The notes below the pieces were generated by a model. That model saw nothing but the letters and a program-made list of their open reading frames with translations. It did no database searches and was not told the origin of the DNA. DNA of 64,000 nucleotides from Plectosphaerella cucumerina (Eukaryota > Ascomycota > Sordariomycetes > Glomerellales > Plectosphaerellaceae): the NCBI GenBank assembly GCA_020746995.1, contig JAGPXD010000003.1, forward strand, positions 5,270,001-5,334,000. The letters run 5' to 3'. How positions within the stretch are numbered: the stretch's first letter is position 1; each line of letters starts with the position of its first letter. Shown one piece after another: positions 33,522 through 44,738 of this stretch. The position numbers and the translations under genes are program-made.

Positions 33522-33605
33522 GCCCGGCTAGCTCAATCGGTAGAGCGTGAGACTCTTAAAAGAGATCACATCTCAAGGTTGTGGGTTCGACCCCCACGTC
33601 GGGCT
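33522..33605 (+). tRNA. tRNA-Lys (CTT) with 11-nt intron
   Basis: An 84-nt gene. The acceptor GCCCGGC pairs with GTCGGGC, the D-arm reads TAGCTCAATCGGTAGAGC and the T-arm GTGGGTTCGACCCCCAC. The anticodon stem TGAGA/TCTCA encloses CTCTTA, so the anticodon is CTT. The intron AAAGAGATCAC follows position 37 and its AAGAG can pair with the anticodon side. A TTTTT run occurs about 35 nt downstream. Confidence 0.93.
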
Positions 33606-34091
33606 CAATTCCTGACCCTCCTCGACAGAGGATGTGACGATATTTTTGCAGTGGATGTTGAGGACTAGACCAGCAAGGGATCGGGTAGCAAAGTAAACAC
33701 CATCCCATTTTTCTACTTTCGGCCCCGTCCTACTCGAATAGGGGACCTCCGCCAAGGCATCAGAGAGGGTGTGGCATAATTGAAGAAGACAGTCAGCCAC
33801 ATTTGGCGAACAGCTGCGCCACATCCACGATTGGTTTTCCTGTCGTTCGTTGCCTGCCACCTGCCGCTCCACTTCAGCAGGCAGCCGTGCCTCTGCCCAC
33901 CAAGAATCATCACCAGCCGGAGACCACGACATCAAACACGTTCCCCATGGATCACCCACCACCGTGACCATACGCGTCAGGGCAACGTCGCCCGTGTATT
34001 GCGCCAAGAACTTCCAGGGGTACAAAGCTCACCCATACCCCAACCTTTTATGGAACGGGCCTCCCCTCATCGCGTTGACTCCACGCTTGTC
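33606..34091. other. Gene-free interval
   Basis: 5' flank of the secreted LRR-like gene. The downstream frame is open back to 33780, but the ATG at 34092 opens a clear signal peptide and is preferred. Confidence 0.55.
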
Positions 34092-35684
34092 ATGCGTCCC
34101 CTGATCTTCACCATCGTCATCGCCGCCATGGCAGCCCTGGTCGCTTCAGCTGTCACCCCAGACACCCCCTCAGACGACCCGTCTGAGAAGTCTTCAGACC
34201 CCGCGTGCCCATCAGTCATCCGCACCACCGTTCCCGGCCGGTCTCCCTTCGCCTCCATGAAGGCTGTCCACACGGCTCTCGAGACATGCCCTGACCTGAC
34301 CACCCTGCAGCTCTTCATAACTGGTTTCGGTTGCTCAATTTGGCCCGACCGCCAAAATCTCCCGCTCACTCCCGCCAGCGACCCGCCCGTCCGCTACCTC
34401 CCATCCTTGCGCGTTCTCGAGCTCGAGAGGTATCAATTTGGCGAGATCCTCTCGCACCACTTGGGCTTCCGTCTCACTGCCGGCCTCCTCCCCAACATCA
34501 CCATGAACGGCCCCAGCGGCATCTTCCCCTTTACCATTGACCTCGGCCTGAGCAGCTGGTTGGACGCTTGGGAATGGCGATTTAGGAACTGGCAGCAGTG
34601 GCGCAGTCTCAAGACCGTACCCGAGGACCGTCTGCGCCTTGATAATCTGGACCTCCTCCTCGAGGTCCTCGACACGCAGAACATCCACACCCTTGCCATC
34701 AAGGACCCCTTCACATCAAACGGGCAATGCCCCGATCTTCGCCGCCTCGCCCGCGCCATCCCCGCTCTCACCACCCTCACCATCCATGGCCGCCTCGGCT
34801 CCTGTTACGGTCTTCCCTGTAAATGCGGCGAGTGCGAGGACAGCAACACCACTGCCATCCCCTTCATCACTTCGATCCCCTCATCAACTTCCCTCACAAA
34901 CCTCACCTGGGTCAATGGGAGAGATACCGATACCGCCTCCCTTCTCGCCGTCCTCGAACGCCACGGTCCTACTCTCGAGTACCTGCAGTGGAGGACAGAC
35001 GAGTTTGGAAACTCCCACCGCCCTGTCTTTACCCTCGCCGACCTGGCTACCCTCGGTCGCCGCGCCCCGCGTCTCAAGTCCCTCATTATCGACCTGAATC
35101 GCAATGGCACGGCCTGGCCTCTTGCCCATCTCGATGCCATCGCCGTCAGCATGCCCCGTCTCACCAACCTCACGATCTACATTCCCCTCTCCAGTCCAGA
35201 AGGTGCTACCGCTGCCAGAGGCGGCTGGATATCAAGCGATGACAGCTACGACCTCGATTACAACATCCATCAGAGACCCATCCTCGACAATGACAAACTC
35301 TTCGCCTCTCCGCGCCTTACCACGGACGCTGTCACCGAGCTCTTCGCTCACCTTCGCGCCGCTAAAGTCGGTGCGCCCCTCGAGGCTGTCCAATTTCGCG
35401 CCGGCGACTGGACGAGGAGCTACCACGGGCCCCTCCGCGATGGCAGTCAGTGGCTTGAGGACCGCACAGAATGGTTCCGCTGCACCGCGCCGCGCGATGG
35501 AGGCGAACTTCTCTGCGAGAGGAGGGAGCTGACCGATATGCCCGACAGTGTATATACCCGCGCAGAGTGGGCCGACGTCTCCGGCGGTGTCTCCTGGGGC
35601 AGGTTTGCTCTTGAGCAGGAGGAGGTGGAGCGGGCGCGTGAGGAACTTTGGGAGCAGTGGGAGGCAGATGATTACGACTGGTGA
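34092..35684 (+). CDS. Secreted leucine-rich-repeat-like protein
   Basis: A single-exon 530-residue protein. ATG 34092 is chosen because it starts a signal peptide (MRPLIFTIVIAAMAALVASA). The body has irregular leucine-rich units: CPDLTTLQLFITGFGC, LPSLRVLELERYQF, QNIHTLAIKDPF, IPALTTLTIHGRL, GPTLEYLQWRTDEF, APRLKSLIIDLN and MPRLTNLTIYIPL. These resemble repeats of fungal F-box/LRR proteins, but no F-box is present and the protein enters the secretory route. A cysteine cluster (CYGLPCKCGEC) and several N-glycosylation sequons fit an extracellular location. The C-terminus is acidic and Trp-rich. No transmembrane or GPI signal is evident. Function is unknown. Confidence 0.8.
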   Translation: MRPLIFTIVIAAMAALVASAVTPDTPSDDPSEKSSDPACPSVIRTTVPGRSPFASMKAVHTALETCPDLTTLQLFITGFGCSIWPDRQNLPLTPASDPPVRYLPSLRVLELERYQFGEILSHHLGFRLTAGLLPNITMNGPSGIFPFTIDLGLSSWLDAWEWRFRNWQQWRSLKTVPEDRLRLDNLDLLLEVLDTQNIHTLAIKDPFTSNGQCPDLRRLARAIPALTTLTIHGRLGSCYGLPCKCGECEDSNTTAIPFITSIPSSTSLTNLTWVNGRDTDTASLLAVLERHGPTLEYLQWRTDEFGNSHRPVFTLADLATLGRRAPRLKSLIIDLNRNGTAWPLAHLDAIAVSMPRLTNLTIYIPLSSPEGATAARGGWISSDDSYDLDYNIHQRPILDNDKLFASPRLTTDAVTELFAHLRAAKVGAPLEAVQFRAGDWTRSYHGPLRDGSQWLEDRTEWFRCTAPRDGGELLCERRELTDMPDSVYTRAEWADVSGGVSWGRFALEQEEVERAREELWEQWEADDYDW

Positions 35685-36725
35685 GGAAAGATTGATTCTT
35701 CTGGCATGAGGGTGGAAACGTCCATTAATAATGGGCTAACGTGGATCATGAGCTTCTCCCGGCATGGCGGCTTGGCGCCACATGTCATCCGTGTCATGTG
35801 CCTGTTCTAGTGTCCTTCAAGTCTTATGTCGTATCGAAAACGACGTCTGCCAAGATATTGACGGCGGCTTCAAAGGTCCTTGTTTTCGCACGTTTTCGAG
35901 TCAAGCATCAGACTGGAAGGTCGTGCCATCAGCTAGCTACTCCAGCCGACACTTGACTCTGCGCTCTTCCTCGACCCTGAGGCCGTGTCATGCTCATGCC
36001 CGGAATATGTTCGGGTGGGACAACAACGTGGGGCCCCTAGCAAGCAGAGGTTCGTGCTGGCTCGGAGACGCCCGACATCCTGCCCATCCACATGCCCCAC
36101 GCAATTATTCCGGAACGCCTAGAACAACTTAAATCGCCCGAGCGAAGGACTTAAAAGACTAGCCGGGGACTTTGCTGCCCGGTCGAGCGGCACGCCCGGA
36201 GGCTCATCAGTGACCCCCATCCGCAGACACGGCCGGATTTCAAGTTCCTCTCTGGAGATGTCGACGCCCGACGATGAACGACAAAACTCGTTGGGGGATG
36301 TGTCCGTTTCAGCAGAAGAAGTACAGACGGCATCGGCAGATATTGAGTGCCTATTTACCGTCTTGCCCGATTCAGCCATCACGGGGCCCGCGGCGACAGA
36401 CCCGCGCTCCGCGAGAACCGAGTCGTACGCATAACACCGTCTCGCTGCCTGGCACCACTTCAGATGGTCCAGCACGTAAGTAGCCTGCTTTCGACTGATG
36501 CCTGACTTCGTCTGATAGCATCTCCATCACAGCCAGAGGAATGTGTCCGTGGAAGACCGAACATGACAGTAGGTAACGAGAGCGATAGCGAAGAGATGTG
36601 ATCGTGAGGCCATGGCCGTCTATTGCAACGCACTCTCGTGCGGCGGTATCAATGTAGAAAAATCAAACGCTAGCCACCCAATGCAAATGCCATCATACAC
36701 GGAGGAAAGAAAAGTCTCCGGTCGC
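35685..36725. other. Gene-free interval
   Basis: 3'-3' region of about 1 kb between the LRR-like gene and the receptor gene. No domain-bearing frame was found. Confidence 0.5.
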
Positions 36726-38299
36726 TTACACCCTCGACGCGATGCTGACCGCGTCACTGGCCAGGCTCCCCTTCCTGCCGGAGCCCCTGGACGTTTCACC
36801 GCTGTGATCGACCTCGACGACGACCGATGTAACGGTCTCCATCTGGATGGCGCCGAGGACTCCGCCCCCTGCACCGCCGTCAGACGACCCCATCTCCTTC
36901 CCGCGGAGGGAGACCTCGCTCGACCCGGCTTCGCCACGGAGTCGAGCGAGCTTACCGAGCGAGCCGATCTTCTTCCTTCCCCGCAGGGCGTCGGCGTTCA
37001 TCCCGTCGTCGGTGGCGTCAGCGCCTCCAGCGACGAAGACGACGTTTCCGAAGCGTCTGTTGGGTGTCCTCATGAAAGTAAAGGTCTCCAGACCCGTGTC
37101 CTGGGCGGAGGGGTTGTCGGAGAAGACGATGCTGCGCCTGGTGGTGGCGTAGAGGAGCACGTCGAGCCAACCGTTGGAAGCGATCATGGCGGCGGCGAAG
37201 CAGAAGTAGCCCAGTGACGGGTTTGAGCCAGCCATGGAGGCGACACGGCCGGCGGCGAGGGGCATGGTGCAGCAGACGTAGATGATGGGGTAAAGAAGGA
37301 ACGTCTGCTTCTTTGCGTAGTCGAGGGCGGTGTCGCGGCGGCGGACGGCAGTGGAGGAGAAGCCGCGCTTCATGTGGGGAGGGCGCTGGAGGCTGTTGTT
37401 GTCAGGGTTGGCGCGGGCGATCCTGCGGATGTAGAGGAAGACGATGAGGTAGAGGGCTGAGGTGACGCCGAGGGAGATGAAGATCCAGAGGTAGTGGAGG
37501 GCGAAACGGAGGTCTTGGTAAGCTCGGTTGACCCAGCACTGCGAATGTTAGAGGGCTTGCCACAAGAATGGGTGATAGTGTTCAAAGGACTTACCCAACC
37601 GCCGGCTCGGACGTAGAGACCTCCAGTGTCAGCTCCGTTGTTGGTGATGATGACGCCAAGGATAGCCATGAAGTAGTTGAAGAACCAGCCGCTAGCAATC
37701 ATGGTGTAGAAGGCCCAGGTCTGCATGTGGTAGCTGTGGACGACGCTCAGGTAGGTGTGAACGGCGATCAGGGAGATGAAAACGGATGAGGCGAGGTCAC
37801 CCGTTGAAACGAACCAGCCCTGGGCCCAGCACATGGAGTTGCCAACGACGACACCGTCCCTAGCCAGCCATGCTGCGTTGAGAAGGAAAGCCAAGGCCTG
37901 CTGGACGTCGGCGAACAGCAGGTTGAGGATGAGAACGAGGAACTGGTTCGGCGGGTCGTCGCGGAGGCGCTTCCACATGGTCGTCTGAGGTAGCAGCTGC
38001 GGGACAGGCCCGGCGGGCTGCGGGCAGAGATGCTCATCGGGGAGGTCGTGCTCCTGGACGGTGACGACCTTTGAGGTGCTGTAGGTGGTCGGCTGCGAGG
38101 TGCGAAGCGTCCACTTGAGGATCTTGAAGCTCAGATATCCCAGCAGGGACACGGTCGAGAGGAAGGAGAGGAAACCGAAGAAGGAGACCGCGGCCAAGCC
38201 ATGCTTCAGAACCGGAGGCAGCGGTGATAGCGTATGAATGGAGGTGGCGACGTTGTCGATGTGGTCGCCGACCTGTTGGGGGAGGGCCTCTGAGCCCAT
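36726..38299 (-). CDS. Seven-helix G-protein-coupled receptor, Git3/cAMP-receptor-like
   Basis: Exons 38299-37595 and 37538-36726 join as RAGGWCWVNRAYQDL and encode 505 residues. Hydrophobic helices include GLAAVSFFGFLSFLSTVSLL, QFLVLILNLLFADVQQALAF, TGDLASSVFISLIAVHTYLS, FYTMIASGWFFNYFMAILGV, LHYLWIFISLGVTSALYLIV, TFLLYPIIYVCCTMPLAAG and GYFCFAAAMIASNGWLDVLL. Cys in SMCWAQG and in GGWCWVN could form the usual loop disulfide. The third cytoplasmic loop is basic, and the 130-residue tail is Ser- and Gly-rich. This pattern fits fungal receptors of the Git3/Crl group, which sense nutrients and signal through cAMP; the ligand is unknown. It sits beside an unusually long gene-free upstream region. 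Confidence 0.87.
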
Positions 38300-41200
38300 G
38301 GCCCTGGGCTATCTTGTCGAGAATGCGAAAGCCTCCAAGCCCCTTTGCTCCATGGGCCTTTGTCGTGAGAGGTCGTCGTGGTCGTTGACCGGAACCTTTT
38401 GGTGTGCCAGGTAATCAATCGCCAAGGAGAGAGGAGGTTCGTGAGGGAGATCGACGGTGCGGCCGGGGCGGAGGTATATCAGAGGCGGGCAGGCGGGTCA
38501 GGCAGCCTTCACACCGGAAAACCGGGTGACGACGAGTCAACGGTTATTTCCGCACCGAAATCCTTCCTCACGTAAGTCGAATCGGGCGGGCGGGATGGGG
38601 TCAGGATGGGGGGTTGGCGCCTTTCAGCTCGTCTGGGCGAAGGCCAGGGATGCCAGTTGAGATGGAGCAGCCAGGGGCCCGGATCAGTGTGTGTGGGCGG
38701 GACGATGACCGCCGTCGACATCTGGAGGGGGGAAGAAGAGGAAGGGAACTCCACCGCCCCGTTGCGGCGAAGTCAAAATCCAGTGAGGTGAGGTGCCTGG
38801 GGAGAAGACAGGACAGGGATGGAGGATGTGCCTTGCCTGAACAGTAGGTACCTGCAGTGTCATGTTCCCTGCTGACGGTCGCCGCTGGCGTTTGAAGAGG
38901 TTCCGACGACAAGACTGGCCGAGGGCGGGCGTCGGGTTCGCCGCTAGTGCTGCAAAAACGAGGGAAAGGGGGGGGGGGGGGGGGGGGGGGCACAGAGGCC
39001 CTGGACGGCGGACCTTTTCTCTCTGGCAGGCGACCACGTTGTGGTCTGGAACCTTGCCACTTCGGGGCAAGTCGCAGGCGCGGTGCATGATTCAGTCGCT
39101 GGAGATGAGTTCGTGCAGGCGTGACACGCCGTTGGCCGGTTGTACGGGGGCTGGCGAGGGGGGCACCACCGTCAGACGGAGACGGCGACGGCGATTATTT
39201 TTCCCGGCGCAGACGCCGAAGCTGGAATTGTACAAGTACGTGTGCCTTGAGAGATGGTGACAGCTGGATGTGAGGGCCGGCGAGACGCCCTTCGCGCACC
39301 AACAGCGCTGTGACAGGCAGGCCAAGACTGCGCGTCGAGCGCTTATTGGCGACCCCTGAAAATCCCCCGGGACCCCCGGCGACCCTAATGAAGATCGCAA
39401 GAGAAGAGGGGACTTTTGGAATGTGGACTTTGGTGATGACCGGTCTGGCCGCCCAAGGCCTGCCTAGGCGGGTACGCGGAAAAGAACAAGACAGGGGACG
39501 CATGAACAGGACAGCCCTGGAGTGTCGCAAACTCTATCGTCGCGAGTCAGGTCGTGAGAGAGACCGAGGTGGCCCGGAGGGCCGGGAATCGGAATCGGGA
39601 CACGCAGTCGGCCGGTCGAACGGTGAACAGCCGTCTGTGATGCACTGATGCATGATGATGTCGAAGGAGAATGATCGGGGGATAAGGCTTCGGCGGGCGC
39701 GATCGATCGGAGGAAAAAACGGGGGGCCGAGGAAGAAGAAAAAGGATGCGATGGAAGTGTTCTGAAGCCGTTCTTGTGGCGGCGCCATTCTCGCCGGACC
39801 ACGTTTTTTCTCCCTGGCCCTCCTCCAGAGGCGTCAGGACGAGGCGCTGCCAAGTCTGGGACAGCGCCGAAATCTGAGATGGCGCGTGCAGCTCGAACCA
39901 GAGCCAGTGCCAGCGCCAGGACCACCAACAAGGGACCCGTGGCATCGGAATCTGGTCTTATCCGTCCACGGTCAAGCCCCTCGATCCTTCTCCGTGCTTG
40001 GCTCTTCCCCCGCGGCTAGAAGGGCTGTCGAGACGCCGGCGGTTGGTCGGTCTTCATTTCTTCTGCCCTCTGTGCGGGCTCTGTCTTCTCGCGAGGATTT
40101 GGGGTATCGGTCGGCTGCCGGGGGAGGAAGGGTCTAGACCGTGTCATCTGTGGTTCCTGTGAGATGGCGACACGGGAGATTCGCCGAGAGCGAGACGAAC
40201 AATCAGATCCCTGGAAGCACGTTGTTTCAATTGAATGATGGGGCTCGGGAGATGCGGCGGAGACGATCGAGGGAGGTAACGAGGGTCGAATAATGGGTCG
40301 TTTTCTGTGCCAGCGTTCCATTCATCCCTAACCGAGGGGAATGGAAGGCCACTAGCGAAGTGCCCCTCAGGCCTCAGCTTCTTGTCCTGACTTCCGCGTG
40401 ATGGCCCGTGTGTGTCAATGCCATGATACTTGCCCTGCTTGCTTGTCAGTCGCTCGGAGTAAACACCGGTGGCCTCTTGACACTCCTACATCATCGGTCA
40501 AGCCCTATCAACCGAGGTAGGAGCTGCATTAAGCAAAGGGCCCGCGACGCTGGTGACGGCGCTGAAGCCGGTGTTCGTGCCAAAAGCCCGGCGGCGGGAG
40601 ACGCAGGAAGATCGGATGGCCATGGCGGGTCATGCGTTGGGGGTCAGGGCCTGGCGACCTGACTCGACATCCTCCTCAAGTGGGAGAGTGGGCACGGGAA
40701 CAAGCCCGAATGGGTTTGATTAGGCGAGGGACGTGATGCAAGTGCCGGGGGCACCGTCAAGCCAGCCGTCAAGCTTCGAGAAAGACGCTGTTGACTGGTG
40801 CAAGATCTTCGGCTGCATCGTCGGCCGTGATCGATCTTGGGTTACGGCTGGCGGTGGGACATGTCGCCGACGAGCCACGAGGTTTCGGCCGATGAATCGG
40901 TGTGGAAAAATCTTTCGTAGGGGATTGTTTCGGATCAAAGCACAAGGGAAAGGGTGTGGTCTGTCGGCGAAAACTCCAACATCCGTGTCCGTCTTCCCGG
41001 TCGGCATCACCGACGGTGTGCAAAGCCCGGAGTTTACCCGAAGTCGCTGTTTAGTCAGCCAGTCACGATACTGACTCATCAACGAGTCGCGTGAACTGGA
41101 CTCAGCTGGAGCTCAATCATCATCCTCCAACAGTCCATCGCCTACGGATCCGGCCTCTCAAGCCTCTCCAACCATTGCCGGCCCCCAATGTGGCAGAACA

Positions 41201-43036
41201 ACTTTTCGGTCAACTTGTCGTAAGATTTACGTCATGGCCACGCTGTGATCGACCTCGTAGTCGACTCTATCCGGGGCGGACATAGCTCGGAAAGTCATCT
41301 CCTCGGAGGTGCACAGCAAACCCACCTCCGGGGCCGGGCCGCAACATGTTATTGACACTGCAGCCTGATCCCAGATGACACCCGTGGGTCCGGATGCGGG
41401 AAACCTGCCATCCCGCCGCCGGCATCCCCGCGCACCCCATCCTGGCAATCCCGCTGCCTCCCGCCCGACCACGTCATGCTGGCTGGCTCTGTGTTATCGG
41501 CAAGGTTTCACGCACAAATGTGGCAGAACGGAAGGGTATCTGGTCCAACACAGTCTCCCTGTGTCCCGTAGCTCACCGGGGGAGGCGAGAAATCTTGCAA
41601 AAGTCCGTCTCGGAATCCATCGCGACGACTCCCGTGCATCCTAGACAGATAACAGCACCCTGCAATCATCTCTGAGAAGCAGGCTTGAGGTTACATTGGG
41701 GAAGACGATCAATCCCGATGTCTGGGTGTGTCCACAAACTGGCATCCCGTCCGAAATCCGCCCGATGGCCGTTTCCGAGCGAGAGCCTCAACGGAGAGTT
41801 GGTACAATGGTTGATAGGTGAACCGGCTTCAGAGTTTTCCAATCCACCATGTGTTGCATGTGGCCTTGGCATTGGGTCACTCCACTCCAACATCGCGAGT
41901 CGTTGATTCGGGGTGGTGTGGTTCCTTGGCGGCGTAGGTCGGGCAGACGTCGTTCTTTTCTCTTCGGGCCATGTGCTCAGGCTCTTGTGGTTGGACAGTC
42001 CTAGTATGTATGTGTCGTTCCCAATGTTTGTTGCAGAAGCTCAATGCTTGAGCACCTAGGTAGAGAAGATCTGCAAGGAGAGTGGGTGGGCAGTGTGTTG
42101 AGACCTGGCTGTTTTTTCTCGCCTCACCTAGGTAGTATCGTCATTTAGTGACACTTTCAGACATGAAAAGAAAGGGAAAGAGGGAGGAGGTCATCACGGG
42201 TCCTGGGTGAGGCAAGCATTTAAAAGAAACCACGACAAGGCATGTCGTTGGCCCCCGCCGTCGGAATGCCGGTGTCCGCGGACTAAACTCCGCTGCCCCG
42301 GTGGCCGTGATTGGCCTCAGTGTGGGTTGTTGCCGCCATTGAGACAACAAACGCGCCGCGTGGCGGTGGCGGCTGTCTGAGAAGCGCCCTAAGACAGTCT
42401 GGGGAACTTACAAGCCCACATCGGAAAGGGGACCAACGTCCTAGCGATACCACTCTCCAATGAGTTCAAGTTGGCACACCATGACGGGCCCAGCGCGAGG
42501 TGCTCGTCATTGCAGCAGGGCGACAGCAATTCGCCAAGACGGGGACGACTGCACGATCTGCGCCGTCACCTCAGGGGTCCTTGATATCGCTTGCGGAAAA
42601 CGACCCGCGGTGCCCACATGAGACGACATTGCGCAAGCCTCACCTCTCATCCTTGCCCGAACCACTTTGGCGCTTGCTAAGCATAAGCACGACAGGGTGC
42701 AGTTCGCGGGTGATGTGCGGGTTAAGCGCAATGCTCGTGGAGAAATGAGGGGTCGCCCGCCCTGTTGCCAAGAGGGCGATGGTGGGATCGCCCGTCTCGC
42801 GCTGCCATCGCCCTGCAATAGACGAGAACGACACATCATTCATGACATCACACTGAAGTTAATGGCTTTGAGGGAAGAAGTACGGTATCGGTTGCTCGGT
42901 GACGGTCCCAGGGAAACCTCTTGACCGAGAGCAGCCGCTCTGTGCGCCACTCACGCGGGAATGTATACGTCAGGAGCATCAGCGGCCAGAGCCTCCAACC
43001 ATTGCCAGATCATCACCATCCCTCCCATCGCCCCCC
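38300..43036. other. 4.7 kb gene-free divergent region
   Basis: This lies between the receptor gene (minus) and the Zn2Cys6 gene (plus). Many short open frames exist, but none has a domain, signal peptide or matching splice partner. The tract is GC-rich and contains a 23-base G run at 38968-38990. It may hold long 5' leaders or regulatory DNA; unannotated non-coding transcripts cannot be excluded. Confidence 0.5.
38968..38990. repeat. Homopolymer G run (23 G)
   Basis: An uninterrupted run of 23 G on the plus strand. It could form quadruplex DNA and may vary in length. A base-calling or assembly artefact at a hard homopolymer is also possible. Confidence 0.9.
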
Positions 43037-43083
43037 ATGACGCCGTCTTCGAGAACCGACTCCCCCTTCGCGTCCTCCCCTGA
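42961..43083 (+). promoter_or_regulatory. Candidate overlapping upstream ORF
   Basis: An ATG 76 nt before the Zn2Cys6 start opens a 40-codon frame that ends after the main start codon in another frame. If the transcript begins upstream of 42961, ribosomes using it could not reinitiate at the main ATG. The transcript start is unknown. Confidence 0.35.
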
Positions 43084-43850
43084 AGGTCCCCCCGCCGACA
43101 CAGGACCAGCGACCTCAGACTCCTACTCTCCCAGATCGCGCAAGTATTCGACCAAGCTGGCGTGCAAGTTCTGCCGCAAGAAGCGCACCAAGGTAAGCTC
43201 ATCCCTTCGAACCCGTAGGCCTCAAGACCAGCTGTCCTAACCAGAGCGCTCCCTTTACCCCGGCGCAGTGCGATGGCAACACCCCCTGCAGCCATTGCAG
43301 AGCCCACCAGAAAGACTGCGTCTACGAAAAGTCGGACCAGCGGACAAAGTCGAGTCTCCGCAGTGAGGTCGACTCGTTGAGACGAAACCTTCACGCGAGC
43401 GAGGCCATCCTCAACGCCCTGCGACACTCCCAGCACAGGGACCGCATCGTGCAACAGCTCCAGGGAGGCGCTACCAACGACCAGATTGCCGAGATGATAC
43501 AGGCCTTGGCGACAGAGGACATCGCTGCCCCTCTGGGAGTGCACACTGATGGCATGGGAGGGCACCAGATTCCGGGGATGATGAGTCGCATGCCGGGCGG
43601 CGAGAGGGGGGCGCCAGCAGCCATCATGCCTGGCATTGCCCCCTGGAGTGACCCGGATGAGGGCAGCGAGCTAGTAGCCACGCCCGTTTGCGACAATGCG
43701 ACCCCGCCCACTGGGCTCTTTTGGAATCCTCTGTTTGCCTGGCCGGTGGATGTTGAGGCGTTCCTCCCTCTCGATCCGGCCGTCTCCAGCCTCCCGATGC
43801 ATGGAATGGGTCCAGCGGGTGGCCCGCTCCCGGACGTCTGGAGATCTTGA
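43037..43850 (+). CDS. Short Zn2Cys6 DNA-binding protein
   Basis: Exons 43037-43192 and 43269-43850 join exactly inside the zinc cluster and give 245 residues. The cluster is CKFCRKKRTKCDGNTPCSHC followed by RAHQKDC (Cys43, 46, 53, 59, 62, 69). A linker (QRTKSSLRSEVDSLRRNL) and a predicted coiled coil with ILNALRHSQHRDRIVQQLQG follow. The remaining 120 residues are Gly-, Pro- and Met-rich. There is no fungal-specific middle homology domain, so the protein is much shorter than most family members (usually over 500). An upstream ATG at 42961 opens an overlapping frame ending at 43083, a possible translational brake. Targets are unknown. Confidence 0.9.
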
Positions 43851-44738
43851 GCGTGTGGGATTTACAGCCTGTTCTGCTTTTTTCCCCAGTATTGCTGGCG
43901 TTCACGGGCGTTTAGGCAGATTGTTTTGATGGGGTGTGGGAGAATCCCAGGGAGGAGGTCGCGGCATATCGTCAACTTTCCAAATGCCGCTATCAATTTT
44001 TTTTGTTTTAGCACTGGAGTTTCATTTGGAACAGATTATGTAGATCACTGAACTCAAAACACACTTTCATCCCTCTGTTTGCCAAAATGAACGAGGTCCA
44101 AGCTGGAACCACACACCAGAGGCGCTTAGCTTTGACTTGACAGGGCGCCGTCGATGGACCAGGCCAGGGCGTGGTGAGAAATCGTTCCGGGCCCCGTGAT
44201 TGGACACCGGAAGCGTTCCGGGTCGGCAAGAAAAGTGTGAGGATGCGATGACAGTTTGGGCCTGGGCCCCCCAATATTGGCCACCCTGTATCAATCGCCC
44301 TGATCCAGAAACATGACGACTGCGGCCACACTGCTTGCGCATTCCTCCGTCACTGCCGTGGTGGTTGGTTGACGGAGAGCTCCGTGGAAGGGGGCGACAC
44401 AGAGGCGCAGGAAGAGGAATCAGATGCGAATGGCCACCGGACAAGTACAGCAACGGGTGACTTTCATTGGCCCGGCATACTTTCCGGCGGAGTTGCAGCG
44501 ATTTGTTGGCCTCCAGCTTCTCGGACTACGCACAGAGGGAGGTTGGTAGGTCAGCCGTACTTAAATATCAATCTCATTTGCTTCCCTTCCCCTCGGCCAG
44601 AGCTCCTTGCCGACGCACATCACCTTTATCCCAGTCTTCAGTCAGCACCGGCCAAGAGCCCCGAACTACGCAAGTTTCGTATCCGTCCCGTCACGCCGCA
44701 GAAGACGGCTCGCAATCCATTGCCCCCTTCTTCAAACA
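43851..44738. other. Gene-free interval, promoter of bZIP gene
   Basis: The region ends in a CT- and CA-rich leader. The bZIP frame stays open upstream without an ATG before 44739. Nothing else was recognised. Confidence 0.55.

Noticed and set aside
36612..37217. 201-codon plus-strand frame
   Set aside because: Antisense to the last exon of the receptor, whose spliced model is strongly supported.
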